Of a stretch of 64,000 nucleotides of DNA, positions 9,183 through 18,545 are shown piece after piece. The stretch spans positions 1,523,438 through 1,587,437 of the forward strand of contig NZ_CP128988.1 in NCBI RefSeq assembly GCF_030406045.1, read 5' to 3'. A program made the translations under genes and the position numbers. Position 1 is the first letter of the stretch; every line of letters begins with the position of its first letter. Source of the DNA: Thiohalobacter sp. IOR34. Its GTDB lineage: Bacteria; Pseudomonadota; Gammaproteobacteria; Thiohalobacterales; Thiohalobacteraceae. A model generated the notes under the pieces. It was not told the DNA's origin. It ran no database searches and saw only the letters and a list, made by a program, of their open reading frames with translations.

Positions 9183-10373
9183 TTACTGGTTCAGACTCTG
9201 ATAGTAGTCCATCAGGATCTTCGCCACCTCGGGACGCGAGAATTCCGGCGGCGGGGCGATGCCCTTGCCCAGCATCTCGCGGACCTTGGTGCCGGACAAC
9301 AGCACGAAGTCCTCCTTGGTGTGATCGGGAGCCTCGCGCATCATCACCACCTTGTTCAGCTTCTTGGAATAGGCAGTGTGGTCGGCCTTGAAGATCTCGA
9401 TGTCCAGGGCACCGGGCGGCACCTCCTCGTCGAAGATGGTCTGGGCATCGAAGGCGCCGTAGTAGTCACCGACACCGGCATGGTCGCGACCGACAATGAA
9501 GTGGGTGGCACCCATGTTCTGCCGGAAGTAGGCGTGCAGCACGGCCTCGCGCGGACCGGCATAGAGCATGTCGAAGCCGTAACCGGTGATCATCACGCTG
9601 TTCGGCGGGAAATACAGCTCGACCATCTTGCGGATCGCGGCGTCACGCACCGGGGCCGGGATGTCGCCGGGCTTCAGCTTGCCGAGCAGCATGTGGATCA
9701 CCAGGCCGTCACAGCCGAGGCGCTCCATGGCCATGTGGCACAGCTCCTCGTGGGCCAGGTGCATGGGGTTGCGGGTCTGGAAGGCGACGACCTTGTTCCA
9801 GCCGCGCTCCTTGATCTCGTTGCGGATCTCGACCGCGGTGCGGAAGGTGTCCGGGAAGTCCACCTGGAAGTAGCTGAAATTCAGCACCTGGATGGGGCCG
9901 GAGATGGCGAAACGCCCCTGGGAATTGAAGGCGGCCACGCCGGGGTGCTCAGGATCCGTGGTGCGGTAGACCTTCTCGGTCATCAGCTGCATCTGCGCGT
10001 CGCTGACCTCCTCGATGGCCTCGACGTCCTGCACGGCGATGACCGGGTTGCCCTCGACGTTGGGATCGCGCAGGGCGATGCGCTTGGCATCCTTGATGGC
10101 GGAGATGTCCTCGACCAGGTTGAGGACCGGCACCGGGAAGAACTGCCCGGCGGTGGTCTTCATGGTCTCGGCACAGCTGACGGCATCGGCGACGTTCATG
10201 TACCCGGTCAGCGGGGTGAAATAGCCACCGCCCATCATCACGGCGTTGCCGGCGGCAGCGGAGCTGATGACGATGGAAGGCAGGCTCTCGGCCTCGTGCA
10301 TCAGGGCATCGTGCTTGTCCGGATCGTAGACAAACAGAGGCATGAGTTCATCGGAACCAATGGGTCGTATCAT
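9183..10373 (-). CDS. sat: ATP sulfurylase (sulfate adenylyltransferase), homo-oligomeric Sat type
   Basis: Catalyses APS + PPi = ATP + sulfate; in sulfur oxidisers it runs toward ATP synthesis in the last step of sulfite oxidation through APS. The 396-residue length is standard for bacterial Sat. The nucleotide-binding motif QTRNPMHLAHEE, the segment GRDHAGVGDYYG and the C-terminal RSxxPPPxFSRPEV-type ending (here GIAPPPEFSRPEVAKIL) are all present. I place the start at the ATG at 10373, which has GGAG nine bases upstream; the ATG at 10382 lies directly on that Shine-Dalgarno sequence. No APS reductase or kinase genes adjoin it. The gene is alone, ends in a strong terminator, and is preceded by a repeat-rich 1-kb gap. 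Confidence 0.96.
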   Translation of the reverse strand: MIRPIGSDELMPLFVYDPDKHDALMHEAESLPSIVISSAAAGNAVMMGGGYFTPLTGYMNVADAVSCAETMKTTAGQFFPVPVLNLVEDISAIKDAKRIALRDPNVEGNPVIAVQDVEAIEEVSDAQMQLMTEKVYRTTDPEHPGVAAFNSQGRFAISGPIQVLNFSYFQVDFPDTFRTAVEIRNEIKERGWNKVVAFQTRNPMHLAHEELCHMAMERLGCDGLVIHMLLGKLKPGDIPAPVRDAAIRKMVELYFPPNSVMITGYGFDMLYAGPREAVLHAYFRQNMGATHFIVGRDHAGVGDYYGAFDAQTIFDEEVPPGALDIEIFKADHTAYSKKLNKVVMMREAPDHTKEDFVLLSGTKVREMLGKGIAPPPEFSRPEVAKILMDYYQSLNQ

Positions 10374-10382
10374 GAGGGTCAT

Positions 10383-10725
10383 CTCCTGTCGCGCTTATCC
10401 CTGCATAAGCAGTATTGATCAAAAGGAACATGGGCCTGGTTGACGGGCCGCGACCATTGGCCGGCTGCCATCCCCCGCAAAAATTGGCGGAATAATAGCA
10501 CGGAAGCAGGCCAAGGAAAGCCCGCAACGGCGGGCCAGCGTAATCGCCCGAGGATAGCGCATCGTGGCCGCTGGCCGGATCCGGAAACGTCAATGACAAG
10601 ACGCCCGGCTTGGTGTATGGAACGCGGGCACAACATGCTGAGGCATGTCTGATCAAATCCACTCACAAGCCGCCAAGACGCCGAGGGCGCCAAGAAACCT
10701 TCCAGGGCCTGATAACACCACGCCA
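10383..10725. other. Intergenic region upstream of sat, no gene seen
   Basis: This stretch must contain the sat promoter. I see no convincing coding frame; long open frames across it arise from the absence of stops in the GC-rich repeats that follow. Near 10666-10695 there is a sequence rich in gccgccaag/gcgccaag that recurs in inverted form at about 11380-11405, so the REP array is framed by a loose inverted repeat. Confidence 0.5.
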
Positions 10726-11320
10726 ATCGCGGCCTGGAGGCCGCTCCTACCATGGTGCCGCCATGCCCCGTAGGAGCGGCCTCCAGGCCGCGACAAGGTC
10801 GTTCAGAGGCACCGACCAGCGCGATTTGCTCCCTCGTAGGAGCGGCCTCCAGGCCGCGATTGGCCGCGATCCCCGGCGGCATGCCCGCCGCATTTGCCGC
10901 GGCTGGCCGGGGCTGGCGAGGCGGCAGGATGGGGGGTCCCCATCGTTGTGAGTCGACCGCGGCCCGGACCGCGCCGCCCCATGGCGCCGCCATGCCCCGT
11001 AGGAGCGGCCTCCAGGCCGCGACAAGGTCGTTCAAAGGCCCGACCAGCGCGATTTGCTCCCTCGTAGGAGCGGCCTCCAGGCCGCGATTGGCCGCGAACC
11101 CCGGCGGCCATGCCCGCCGCATTTGCCGCGGCTGGCCGGGGCTGGCGAGGCGACAGGATGGGGTGGTCCCCATCGTTGTGAGTCGACCGCGGCCCGGACC
11201 GCGCCGACCCATGGCGCCGCCATGCCCCGTAGGAGCGGCCTCCAGACCGCGACAAGGTCGTTCAAAGACCCGGCCAGCGCGATTTGCTCCCTCGTAGGAG
11301 CGGCCTCCAGGCCGCGATCC
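10726..11320. repeat. Tandem array of REP-type hairpins with a 230-bp period
   Basis: Seven copies or partial copies of a REP hairpin with core GCGGCCTCCAGGCCGC. The first pair is inverted (about 10726-10751 minus, 10769-10793 plus). The following block, from catgccccgtagg at 10762 through the next REP and a GC-rich spacer, is repeated starting at 10991 and again at 11221, giving a tandem repeat of 229-230 bp in about 2.5 copies. The right end continues into a terminus (gcaatatccgggctaa, ending near 11374) shared with the MITE family described elsewhere in this window, so the array probably expanded inside such an element. Confidence 0.85.
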
Positions 11321-11435
11321 CCGGCGGGTCCAGCCACGCCATCATCCGCGATCCTGATGCAATATCCGGGCTAAGCAACTTGGCGTTGTTGGCGCCTTGG
11401 CGGCCATGTCATTGATCAGTTTCCCTGATGGGGGG

Positions 11436-12287
11436 CTATTTCTCGGCCGAGATGAAGGCGATCCAGGCGGGGTCGGCATCTCCGGTTTCGGCCGGCAGGA
11501 AGATGCCATCCGGTTCCCCCTCCTCGTCAGTGCCCTGCCAGTAGACCGTGGTGCGGCTGAAACCGGCCTCCTCCAGCAACTCGCGCAACTCGGGCAGGGT
11601 CCACAGGCGCCAGTGATAGACGAAGGCCCGCCGCAGCCGCGAACCATCCGGGAACTTGAAGTGGATGTAGCAGGTCATGCGGCCGGTGACCGGGTCGTAG
11701 CGGTGCTGATCCCAGATGTAGGTGAAACCCTCGTGCTCGGTTTCCTCCTTCATCTCGCGGAAGGCATCGTAGCCGCCGAACGCGTCGATGATGAACACCC
11801 CATCCTCGACCAGTGCCTCGCGCACCCGGGAAAAGTAGCGGCGCAGGGCCGCGCGCTCGGTGAACAGCTGATAGCTGAAGTTCATGGCGATGACCAGATC
11901 GGGCGACTCGGTCTCGACCGTCAGCACATCGTCCTGCAGCAACTGGACGCGCGCCGCCTGCCCCGGCCTGAGGGCCGCCAGGTTGTGGCCGCGCGCCCAG
12001 TCCAGAACCTCGGCATCCAGATCGACGCCGATGGCCCGGTTGGTCTTGCGGTGGCGGACCCACTCGCAGCACATCTGGGCCGTGCCGCAGAAATCCTCGC
12101 GCAGCAGACGGGCACGGCGGCCGCGCAGCTGCTTGAAGGTCTTGTCCACGAACTCGTACTCGAAATCCGTGTCCTGGACCGAGAGTTCATACAATGCGTG
12201 GCGGTCGGCGCGCTGGGCCAGCGTGGGGGAACTGCGCTTGCGGGACTTTTTGCTCTTGTTCTTGCCGGTCTTCGAGGGTTTGGCCAT
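11436..12287 (-). CDS. Class I SAM-dependent methyltransferase
   Basis: A 283-residue cytoplasmic methyltransferase of unknown substrate. After a Lys/Ser-rich N-terminal tail (KTGKNKSKKSRKRSS) comes the Rossmann-type SAM domain: LREDFCGTAQMCCEW in the place of motif I, GVDLDAEVLDWA as the acidic loop that binds the SAM ribose, DLVIAMNFSYQLF as motif IV, and VFIIDAFGGYDA. Motif I deviates from the usual GxGxG (DFCGTA), as in a group of proteobacterial methyltransferases whose members are annotated only by fold. I choose the ATG at 12287; a TTG at 12323 extends the frame but has no ribosome site. No partner gene adjoins it; it is divergent from the octahaem cytochrome. Confidence 0.8.
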   Translation of the reverse strand: MAKPSKTGKNKSKKSRKRSSPTLAQRADRHALYELSVQDTDFEYEFVDKTFKQLRGRRARLLREDFCGTAQMCCEWVRHRKTNRAIGVDLDAEVLDWARGHNLAALRPGQAARVQLLQDDVLTVETESPDLVIAMNFSYQLFTERAALRRYFSRVREALVEDGVFIIDAFGGYDAFREMKEETEHEGFTYIWDQHRYDPVTGRMTCYIHFKFPDGSRLRRAFVYHWRLWTLPELRELLEEAGFSRTTVYWQGTDEEGEPDGIFLPAETGDADPAWIAFISAEK

Positions 12288-12543
12288 AGGCGGCTTTATG
12301 CCACAAGCTGCCAGGGCACGCAATCTGCTTGAGGGGGACTGATGACTGCTCTACTCTTGACAGCATCGATACGATCGTGACCAAAGCCGCATGCTGAGTA
12401 TCTGGGAGGAACCGGATCAAGGCGCGGCTCGCAGGGAAGTCAGCCCTTGCCAGGAGCAGCGACACCGCGGGAACCCGGGGCACCCCCTGCTAGATCCTTG
12501 CAGCCGCCGGCAAGGCCAGTCCGCAACAAAGGAATGCCGCCCG

Positions 12544-14271
12544 ATGCGCCATCGCCTCCACAGCCTGCCCCGGCCCGCGGACCCCGGCTGCGGCTGGCTC
12601 CTTTTCCTGCTGCTGATGCTGCCGTTCAGGCTTGGCCTGGCGGACAGCGGGACGCCACCGAAACTGGAACCGATCGACGCCAGGATCGAGCTGGGCATCA
12701 GCGAATACAGCAACCTCAGTGGCAAGGGCGTGGTCGACCAACCGCTCATGTCACTGCAGAAAACCAGCAAGTCGACCACTGATCACAGCAAGCTGGAGGC
12801 GCTGCAGGGCCCCTTCACAAGCGGCTCCGAGGTCACCCGCGCCTGCCTGGGCTGCCACAATCTCGCTGGTCATCAGTTCATGAAGAACAAACACTGGACC
12901 TGGAGCTACGTCCACCCGGTGACCGGGCAGCAACTGGGCAAGCGGGTACTGATCAACAATTTCTGCACCAATGCCCGCGGCAACGAGGGCATGTGCGCCC
13001 AGTGCCATGCCGGCTACGGCTGGAAGGACGAGACATTCGACTTCAGCAACCAGGAAAACATCGACTGCCTGGTCTGCCATGAATCGACCGGCAACTACTA
13101 CAAACTGCCGCCCAGCCGTGGCAACAAGGCCTGCGCCGTGATGTTCGAAGGCAAGCCACCCATCGACTGGGCAAGGGTTGCGCAGAGTGTGCGCCTGCCC
13201 GGCCGCAGCAATTGCGGCGGCTGCCATTTCTACGGCGGTGGTGGCGACAACGTCAAGCACGGCGACCTGTCCTCCGTGCTGTTCCAGCCGCCCCGGGAGG
13301 TCGATGTGCACATGGACGCCGAGGGCCTCAACTTCGCCTGCATCATCTGCCATGTCGGCGAAGGCCACCAGTGGGCCGGCAGCCGCTATAACATGCTTGC
13401 CAAGGACGATACCGGCCAGGGCAAACCCGGCATGCCCCGGCAGACGGCAAGCTGCGCAAGCTGTCATGGCATGGATCCCCACCCGCGCGGCCTGATCGGC
13501 ATCAAGCTGAACGACCACGTGGACCGGGTCGCCTGCGAGTCCTGTCACATCCCCCGCTACGCCCGCGGCGGGGTCGCCACCAAGATCTACTGGGACTGGA
13601 GGACGGCCGGCCGGCTGAGGAACGGCGAGGGCTTCAATGTGGAAGGTTACATCCAGGGCAATGGCGAACCCCGCCACACCTATAAGTCGATCAAGGGGAG
13701 TTTCAAATACGGCGAAAATCTCGTACCGATCTACCGCTGGTTCAACGGTGTCATGACCTATACCACCATCGAAACCCGCTTCGACCCGTCCCGGCCCGTC
13801 GAGATCAACCATATCAATGGCGCGGCGGATGACCCGGGATCACGCATCTGGCCGTTCAAGCGCATGCACAGCGTCCAGCCCTACGACAAGGGCAACAACA
13901 CGCTGGTCTACATGCACCTCTGGGGGAACGACGATGCCGCCTTCTGGGGAAACTATGATTTTCCCAAGGCGATCCGGGTCGGCATGGAAAAGAACCACAT
14001 CCCCTACAGCGGCAGCTACGGCTTCGTAGAGAGCTATTCCTACTGGCCATTGAATCACATGGTGGCGCCGAAGGAAGATGCCCTCGCCTGCCGCGAGTGC
14101 CATGCCAGGGACGGCCGGCTGAGCGAACTCGGTGGCTTCTATCTGCCGGGACGCGATGCCTGGCGCTGGCTGGACCTGCTCGGCCTGGCGGCCGTGGGCG
14201 CGACCCTGCTGGGGGTCGCAGGGCACGGCGCATTGCGTATCCTGATCAAGCCCGGGGGCAAAAGCCGATGA
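12544..14271 (+). CDS. Octahaem c-type cytochrome, tetrathionate reductase (OTR) family
   Basis: A periplasmic, membrane-anchored multihaem enzyme. The ATG at 12544 (AAAGGA ten bases upstream) gives 575 residues with a signal peptide (GWLLFLLLMLPFRLGLA). Eight CxxCH sites are visible: CLGCH (from residue 101), CAQCH, CLVCH, CGGCH, CIICH, CASCH, CESCH and CRECH (from residue 516). The segment FMKNKHWTW before the second haem fits the OTR family, in which one haem has lysine rather than histidine ligation. A single C-terminal transmembrane helix (LLGLAAVGATLLGVAG) anchors it. OTR-type enzymes reduce tetrathionate and also nitrite and hydroxylamine in vitro; the true substrate here cannot be told. 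It overlaps the cytochrome b gene by ATGA, so the two are translationally coupled. Confidence 0.88.
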   Translation: MRHRLHSLPRPADPGCGWLLFLLLMLPFRLGLADSGTPPKLEPIDARIELGISEYSNLSGKGVVDQPLMSLQKTSKSTTDHSKLEALQGPFTSGSEVTRACLGCHNLAGHQFMKNKHWTWSYVHPVTGQQLGKRVLINNFCTNARGNEGMCAQCHAGYGWKDETFDFSNQENIDCLVCHESTGNYYKLPPSRGNKACAVMFEGKPPIDWARVAQSVRLPGRSNCGGCHFYGGGGDNVKHGDLSSVLFQPPREVDVHMDAEGLNFACIICHVGEGHQWAGSRYNMLAKDDTGQGKPGMPRQTASCASCHGMDPHPRGLIGIKLNDHVDRVACESCHIPRYARGGVATKIYWDWRTAGRLRNGEGFNVEGYIQGNGEPRHTYKSIKGSFKYGENLVPIYRWFNGVMTYTTIETRFDPSRPVEINHINGAADDPGSRIWPFKRMHSVQPYDKGNNTLVYMHLWGNDDAAFWGNYDFPKAIRVGMEKNHIPYSGSYGFVESYSYWPLNHMVAPKEDALACRECHARDGRLSELGGFYLPGRDAWRWLDLLGLAAVGATLLGVAGHGALRILIKPGGKSR

Positions 14272-14927
14272 CAATCCACACAGTCATGATCTTTACCCGC
14301 TTCGAGCGCTTCTGGCACTGGTCGCAGGCCGCCCTCATCTTCACCCTGCTGTTCACTGGCGCGGCGATCCACGGGCTCCATCAACTGGTCGATTTCCGCA
14401 CGGCGGTACTGGTTCACAGCCTGTCCGCCATCAGCCTGATCCTGCTCTGGCTGTTTGCGATCTTCTGGCATTTGACCACCGGCACCTGGCGCCACTACAT
14501 CCCGACCACCAGCGGCCTGCTGAGGATCGCCCGCTTCTATGCCTATGGCATCTTCAAGGGCGAACAGCACCCCTACAGAAAACGCTACTGGCGCAAGCAC
14601 AATCCCCTGCAAGCACTGACCTACCTGGCCCTGAAGCTGTTCCTGTTCCCCACCATCTGGCTGTCCGGCCTCGGCTACCTGTTCTATGGCCTGTGGCAAA
14701 GCCGGGTACCACCGGCTTCCGGCCTGTTGGAACTGACCGCTTCCATACACACGGCGGCCGCCTATGCCATCCTGGTCTTCGTCATCCTCCATGTCTACCT
14801 GCTGACCACCAGTGGTTCTTTCCTCGCCCATCTCAAACCCATGCTCAGCGGCTACGACAAGATCGAACTCACCGATGCCGAGTGGGCGTACCTTCGGGAA
14901 GACGAGAGCAACAAGATCAAGCAATGA
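14268..14927 (+). CDS. Membrane cytochrome b (b561/thiosulfate-reductase type), partner of the octahaem cytochrome
   Basis: A 219-residue di-haem b-type membrane protein expected to exchange electrons between the quinone pool and the octahaem cytochrome encoded just upstream. It has four predicted membrane spans. Haem-ligand histidines lie in FERFWHWSQ, ILLWLFAIFWHLT, ASIHTAAAYAIL and VILHVYLLT. It ends in a soluble acidic tail (TDAEWAYLREDES). The start ATG overlaps the previous stop codon. Pairing an OTR-family cytochrome with a cytochrome b of this kind is found in other proteobacteria (established pattern); the direction of electron flow is inference. Confidence 0.87.
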   Translation: MTIHTVMIFTRFERFWHWSQAALIFTLLFTGAAIHGLHQLVDFRTAVLVHSLSAISLILLWLFAIFWHLTTGTWRHYIPTTSGLLRIARFYAYGIFKGEQHPYRKRYWRKHNPLQALTYLALKLFLFPTIWLSGLGYLFYGLWQSRVPPASGLLELTASIHTAAAYAILVFVILHVYLLTTSGSFLAHLKPMLSGYDKIELTDAEWAYLREDESNKIKQ

Positions 14928-15028
14928 GAACCCCACGCGGCAACCGCATCCCTGCCTCAAATTCCAGCCACCGCGGACGATATAACCCGTACTCCACCTC
15001 TCACCCCTGCTTTCGGAAGAAAACCGCC

Positions 15029-15664
15029 ATGCCATCTGCGACCATCGACCACCGCTCCCGGCAACTGTCCCGCCTGAGACCCTTTCTCCTGGTGCCATTG
15101 CTCGCCCTGGGCGCCCCGGCCCTCGCCGATCCGCCGCCCTGGGCGCCGGCCCATGGCTATTACAAGAAGAAGCCCGGCCACAAGCCGCCCCGTTTCATTC
15201 CGAAGCGCGTCGCTCCGCTGCCCTGGCTGGCCGGCGCTGCCACGGCGGGCTACCTGTCGGGCAGCCGCTGTAACCGGGAAGCGCTGGGCACGGTCCTGGG
15301 CGGCGTGCTCGGCGGCGTCGCCGGCGCCCGGCTGAGCGACGACAGGCACCGCAGCGCGGCCACCATCGCCGGCACGCTGATCGGCGCCCTGGTGGGCCGC
15401 TCCATCGGCCGATCCATGGACCAGCTGGATCAGGCCTGCACCGGGCAGACCCTCGAATACGCCCCGGACAACCAGGCGGTGACCTGGCAGAACCCCGACA
15501 CCGGGGCCAGCTATACGGTTACCCCGACCCGGACCTATGAGGCGGGAGACGGCCGCTACTGCCGCGAGTACATCAGTCAGGCCAGCATCGGCGGGCAGGA
15601 ACAGCAGGTCCAGGGCACGGCCTGCCGTCAGCCGGATGGTTCCTGGAAAATCGTCGACCGCTGA
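15029..15664 (+). CDS. Glycine-zipper (17-kDa antigen-like) outer-membrane-associated protein
   Basis: A 211-residue exported protein. The ATG at 15029 has GGAAGA eight bases upstream and is followed by a signal peptide (LRPFLLVPLLALGAPALA). The middle part is a glycine-zipper 2TM segment (ALGTVLGGVLGGVAGA... AATIAGTLIGALVGRSIGRSMD), a motif of the 17-kDa surface antigen and related envelope proteins. A C-terminal domain (TLEYAPDNQAVTWQNPDTGASYTV... YCREY) is typical of the same group, which are often annotated as RT0821/Lpp0805-type surface proteins. No lipobox cysteine at the cleavage site. Function unknown, probably envelope integrity. Confidence 0.75.
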   Translation: MPSATIDHRSRQLSRLRPFLLVPLLALGAPALADPPPWAPAHGYYKKKPGHKPPRFIPKRVAPLPWLAGAATAGYLSGSRCNREALGTVLGGVLGGVAGARLSDDRHRSAATIAGTLIGALVGRSIGRSMDQLDQACTGQTLEYAPDNQAVTWQNPDTGASYTVTPTRTYEAGDGRYCREYISQASIGGQEQQVQGTACRQPDGSWKIVDR

Positions 15665-16000
15665 AACCGGCGGGTCACAGCTTGCGCCTGCTCGATTGAC
15701 TCCGGGCAGCGCCTGCCGGAGATCGCGGCCTGGCGACCGCGCCTACGGGGCATGGCGGCACCCGGGCAGGAGCAGCCTCCAGGCCGCGATTGGCGTGGTG
15801 TTAACAGACCCTGGTATGCAGCCGGCCGGGATATTGCACCAAGGCGGCCCGCATGAATGAGATCGTGGCTGGAATACATAGAGGGGAAGGCTAGAACCGG
15901 GCCGGCGGGTTACAGCTTGCGCCTGTTCGGTTGACTCCAGGCAGCGCCCGCCGGGGATCGCGGCCAGGAGGACGCTCCTACCAGCATAGACCTGCCTCAT
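15665..16000. repeat. Degenerate MITE and REP remnants
   Basis: A non-coding stretch holding a diverged REP pair (about 15720-15794, with the usual GGAGCAGCCTCCAGGCCGC variant), then a decayed terminus of the 245-bp MITE (gggatattgcaccaagg at about 15829, continuing with recognisable similarity to about 15930). The block ccggcgggt(t/c)acagcttgcgcctg occurs twice, at about 15667 and 15907, so part of the region is duplicated. No gene seen. Confidence 0.65.
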
Positions 16001-16167
16001 GTATGGAATTGTTCTAAAGCCACTCCAAAACCCGCCGTTAAAGTCAGTAATTGTGCAAATTCGGAGCAGACGACAGCGCGTTCCCGGTTACAACCACAGC
16101 ACAACCCGAAATCGCGATGCGCCAGGGATGACACGTTGCAAACCCCGGCACCGAGCAAGGACAGGCG

Positions 16168-18405
16168 ATGGCAACGAAAAAAACAACAAACAACCCGACG
16201 GACATTGTCGACTGGATCGATGGCGGCTCCGAGGTGAGCCTCACCACCATCCTGCTCGGCATCCTGGAAACCATCCTGGAATTGCCCTGGCTGGACACCC
16301 ATGCCGGCGGCGTCTTCCTTGCCGATGCCGAGAGTGGCCATCTATCCCTCGCCGCCCAGCGGGGCTTCTCACCCCAACTGCTGACAAGCTGTGCCCGCGT
16401 CCCCTATGGCCACTGCCTGTGCGGGCGGGTAGCGCAATCCGAAGAGATGCTGCACGTCTGCTGTGTCGACGAACGCCACGACATTCGCTACTCGGGGATG
16501 CCCGAGCACGGCCACTATGTGGTACCCATCAAGTCCCAGGAGCAACTGCTGGGGGTGATAGTCCTCTACGTCAAGCACGGTCATACCTTCGATGGCCACG
16601 AAGCCGAGGTGCTGGAGAATTTCGCCAACCTGATGGCCCTGCAGATCCACACCGCGCAATTCCGTCAGGACAAGCGCCTGGCGGACCTGATCCTGGCGAA
16701 CAGCGCGCATTCGCTGATCATCACCAACCATGACAAGCAGATCCAGTGGGTCAACCATGCCTTCGAGAAGGTCACCGGCTACAGCCGGGAAGAGGTCATC
16801 GGCAAGACACCCGCCATACTCCGGTCGGGACGTCATGGCGGTGACTTCTACCGCGCCATGTGGCGGGACATCGAAGAGCACGGCCTCTGGGAAGGCGAAA
16901 TCTGGAATCGGCGCAAGAACGGCGAGATCTACCCGGAATGGCTGAACATCGTTGCCCTCAAGGACAGATACGGCCGCATCCTGCGCTATGCGGCCATGTT
17001 CATCGACCTGACCCCTGTCAAGCGCGCCGAGGAAAAGGCCCATCGACTGGCCTATTACGACACCGTGACCGGGCTGCCGAACGCGGTTCTGCTGCACGAA
17101 CGGCTACAGGCCCTGCTGGAAGACAGCCGCCAGACAGGGGCCAACCTCCTGCTTTTCACGCTCGATCTCGATCACTTCAAGGAGATCAATGCCAGCCTGG
17201 GACGACGCGTGGGTGACGCCATTCTGCGCGAGGTGGCACGACGCATAACCGGACTCGAGAAGGAAACCTTTGCAGCCCGCATGGGTGCCGATGAATTCGT
17301 GATCGTCTGTCCCTGCGAGGAAAACGATGTGCAAAAGCTGTCGACCCGGGCCGGAGCGGTAGCGAGCCGGCTGCATCAACGGCTCGAGGAATTCCACGAA
17401 TTCGAGGGTCAGGAACTCAGCCTGCGGGGCACCATCGGCGTCGCCTGGGGCAATGGGCGCGACATGGATTGTGAGACGTTGCTGCGGTGTTCCACCATTG
17501 CCCTCAACCACTGCAAACGGCATTCACGCGGCGGCTACCAGGTCCACACCGCCGAGATCGAGCAACAGGCTGAATACCGGCACAGCCTGGACGCCGCGAT
17601 CGGCAAGGCCATAGAGCGGGATGAGCTCTCCCTGGTGTATCAGCCCCAGGTGGACCGCAACGGCAAGGTCCTGGGCGCCGAGGTGCTGTTGCGCTGGCAG
17701 CATGCCGAACACGGCAACGTGCCGCCCGATGTGTTCATCGCCATCGCCGAGGAACGGGGCGCCATCATCGAAATCGGCCAATGGGTGCTGGAAAACACGC
17801 TCCGCCAAATGAACGAGTGGCGACAGGCATGCCAGGGCGAGCCCCACTGCCTGCAGCGTCTGGCCATCAATGTCTCGCCCCATCAGCTGGTCTCGGAAAA
17901 CACCGTCCAGCGCTTCACCGAAGCCTGTGAACGGTACGGATTCGAACCAGAGGCCATTGAGCTGGAGGTGACGGAAACCGGTCTGATGCAGAATTCCAGC
18001 CAGATCATCGACCACCTGCACGACTTTGCCGAGCGGGGTTTCAAGATTGCCATCGACGACTTCGGCACCGGCTATTCCTCCCTGTCACGCCTGCGCCACT
18101 TCCCGGTCGCCATCCTCAAGATCGACCGCAGCTTCGTGATGAACATGGCAAGGGATGCCTCGGACGCCGCCCTGGTCAAATCCATCATCGGCATGGCCCA
18201 CACCCTGGGCTTCCAGACCATCGCGGAAGGTGTCGAGGATGCCGAACAGTTCGCCATGCTGATGGACTACGGCTGCGACATCTTTCAGGGCTACTTCTTC
18301 AGCAGGCCGCTCAGCGCGGAAGACTTCCTGGCCTACGTGGTGGCCACGGTGGAGCAATCGAGCCAAAGCGGCCTTCCACCCCAACTGGCGGCGATCGACG
18401 CCTGA
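16168..18405 (+). CDS. GAF-PAS-GGDEF-EAL cyclic-di-GMP phosphodiesterase (degenerate GGDEF)
   Basis: A 745-residue cytoplasmic signalling protein. Order: GAF domain (about residues 20-170), PAS (about 175-290, beginning DLILANSAHSLIITN), GGDEF-like domain (about 300-450) and EAL domain (about 470-720). The GGDEF signature reads RMGADEFVIV, with Ala for the second Gly, and lies in a domain with several altered residues, so cyclase activity is doubtful. The EAL domain keeps EVLLRW (the E-x-L motif), INVSPHQL, ELEVTETGL, DDFGTGYSSL and KIDRSFV, so phosphodiesterase activity is likely. The start at 16168 has AAGGA seven bases upstream. No obvious operon partner. Confidence 0.9.
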   Translation: MATKKTTNNPTDIVDWIDGGSEVSLTTILLGILETILELPWLDTHAGGVFLADAESGHLSLAAQRGFSPQLLTSCARVPYGHCLCGRVAQSEEMLHVCCVDERHDIRYSGMPEHGHYVVPIKSQEQLLGVIVLYVKHGHTFDGHEAEVLENFANLMALQIHTAQFRQDKRLADLILANSAHSLIITNHDKQIQWVNHAFEKVTGYSREEVIGKTPAILRSGRHGGDFYRAMWRDIEEHGLWEGEIWNRRKNGEIYPEWLNIVALKDRYGRILRYAAMFIDLTPVKRAEEKAHRLAYYDTVTGLPNAVLLHERLQALLEDSRQTGANLLLFTLDLDHFKEINASLGRRVGDAILREVARRITGLEKETFAARMGADEFVIVCPCEENDVQKLSTRAGAVASRLHQRLEEFHEFEGQELSLRGTIGVAWGNGRDMDCETLLRCSTIALNHCKRHSRGGYQVHTAEIEQQAEYRHSLDAAIGKAIERDELSLVYQPQVDRNGKVLGAEVLLRWQHAEHGNVPPDVFIAIAEERGAIIEIGQWVLENTLRQMNEWRQACQGEPHCLQRLAINVSPHQLVSENTVQRFTEACERYGFEPEAIELEVTETGLMQNSSQIIDHLHDFAERGFKIAIDDFGTGYSSLSRLRHFPVAILKIDRSFVMNMARDASDAALVKSIIGMAHTLGFQTIAEGVEDAEQFAMLMDYGCDIFQGYFFSRPLSAEDFLAYVVATVEQSSQSGLPPQLAAIDA

Positions 18406-18454
18406 ATCGCTACTCTCCCCGGCCGGGGAAGGCATCAAAGCGGGAAGAATGAGA

Positions 18455-18541
18455 TGGTGCCCGGGGCCGGAATCGAACCGGCACGGTGTCGCCACCGAGG
18501 GATTTTAAGTCCCTTGCGTCTACCAGTTTCGCCACCCGGGC
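18455..18541 (-). tRNA. tRNA-Leu (UAA)
   Basis: An 87-nt class II tRNA with encoded CCA. The anticodon loop reads cttAAaa-type with anticodon TAA; acceptor GCCCGGG pairs with CCCGGGC; the T-arm GGTTCGATTCC is standard. It is the last of three tRNAs following pgsA, as in the E. coli glyW-cysT-leuZ block. Confidence 0.95.
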
Positions 18542-18545
18542 GGAA

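Noticed and set aside
10379..11297. Several long open frames in both directions across the REP array (up to 277 codons)
   Set aside because: They consist of translated repeat units (recurring RSGLQAA and GLEAAPT peptides), change with repeat copy number, and have no ribosome sites.
12287..12323. Upstream TTG start for the methyltransferase
   Set aside because: There is no ribosome site, and the ATG at 12287 gives a lysine-rich start typical of the family.
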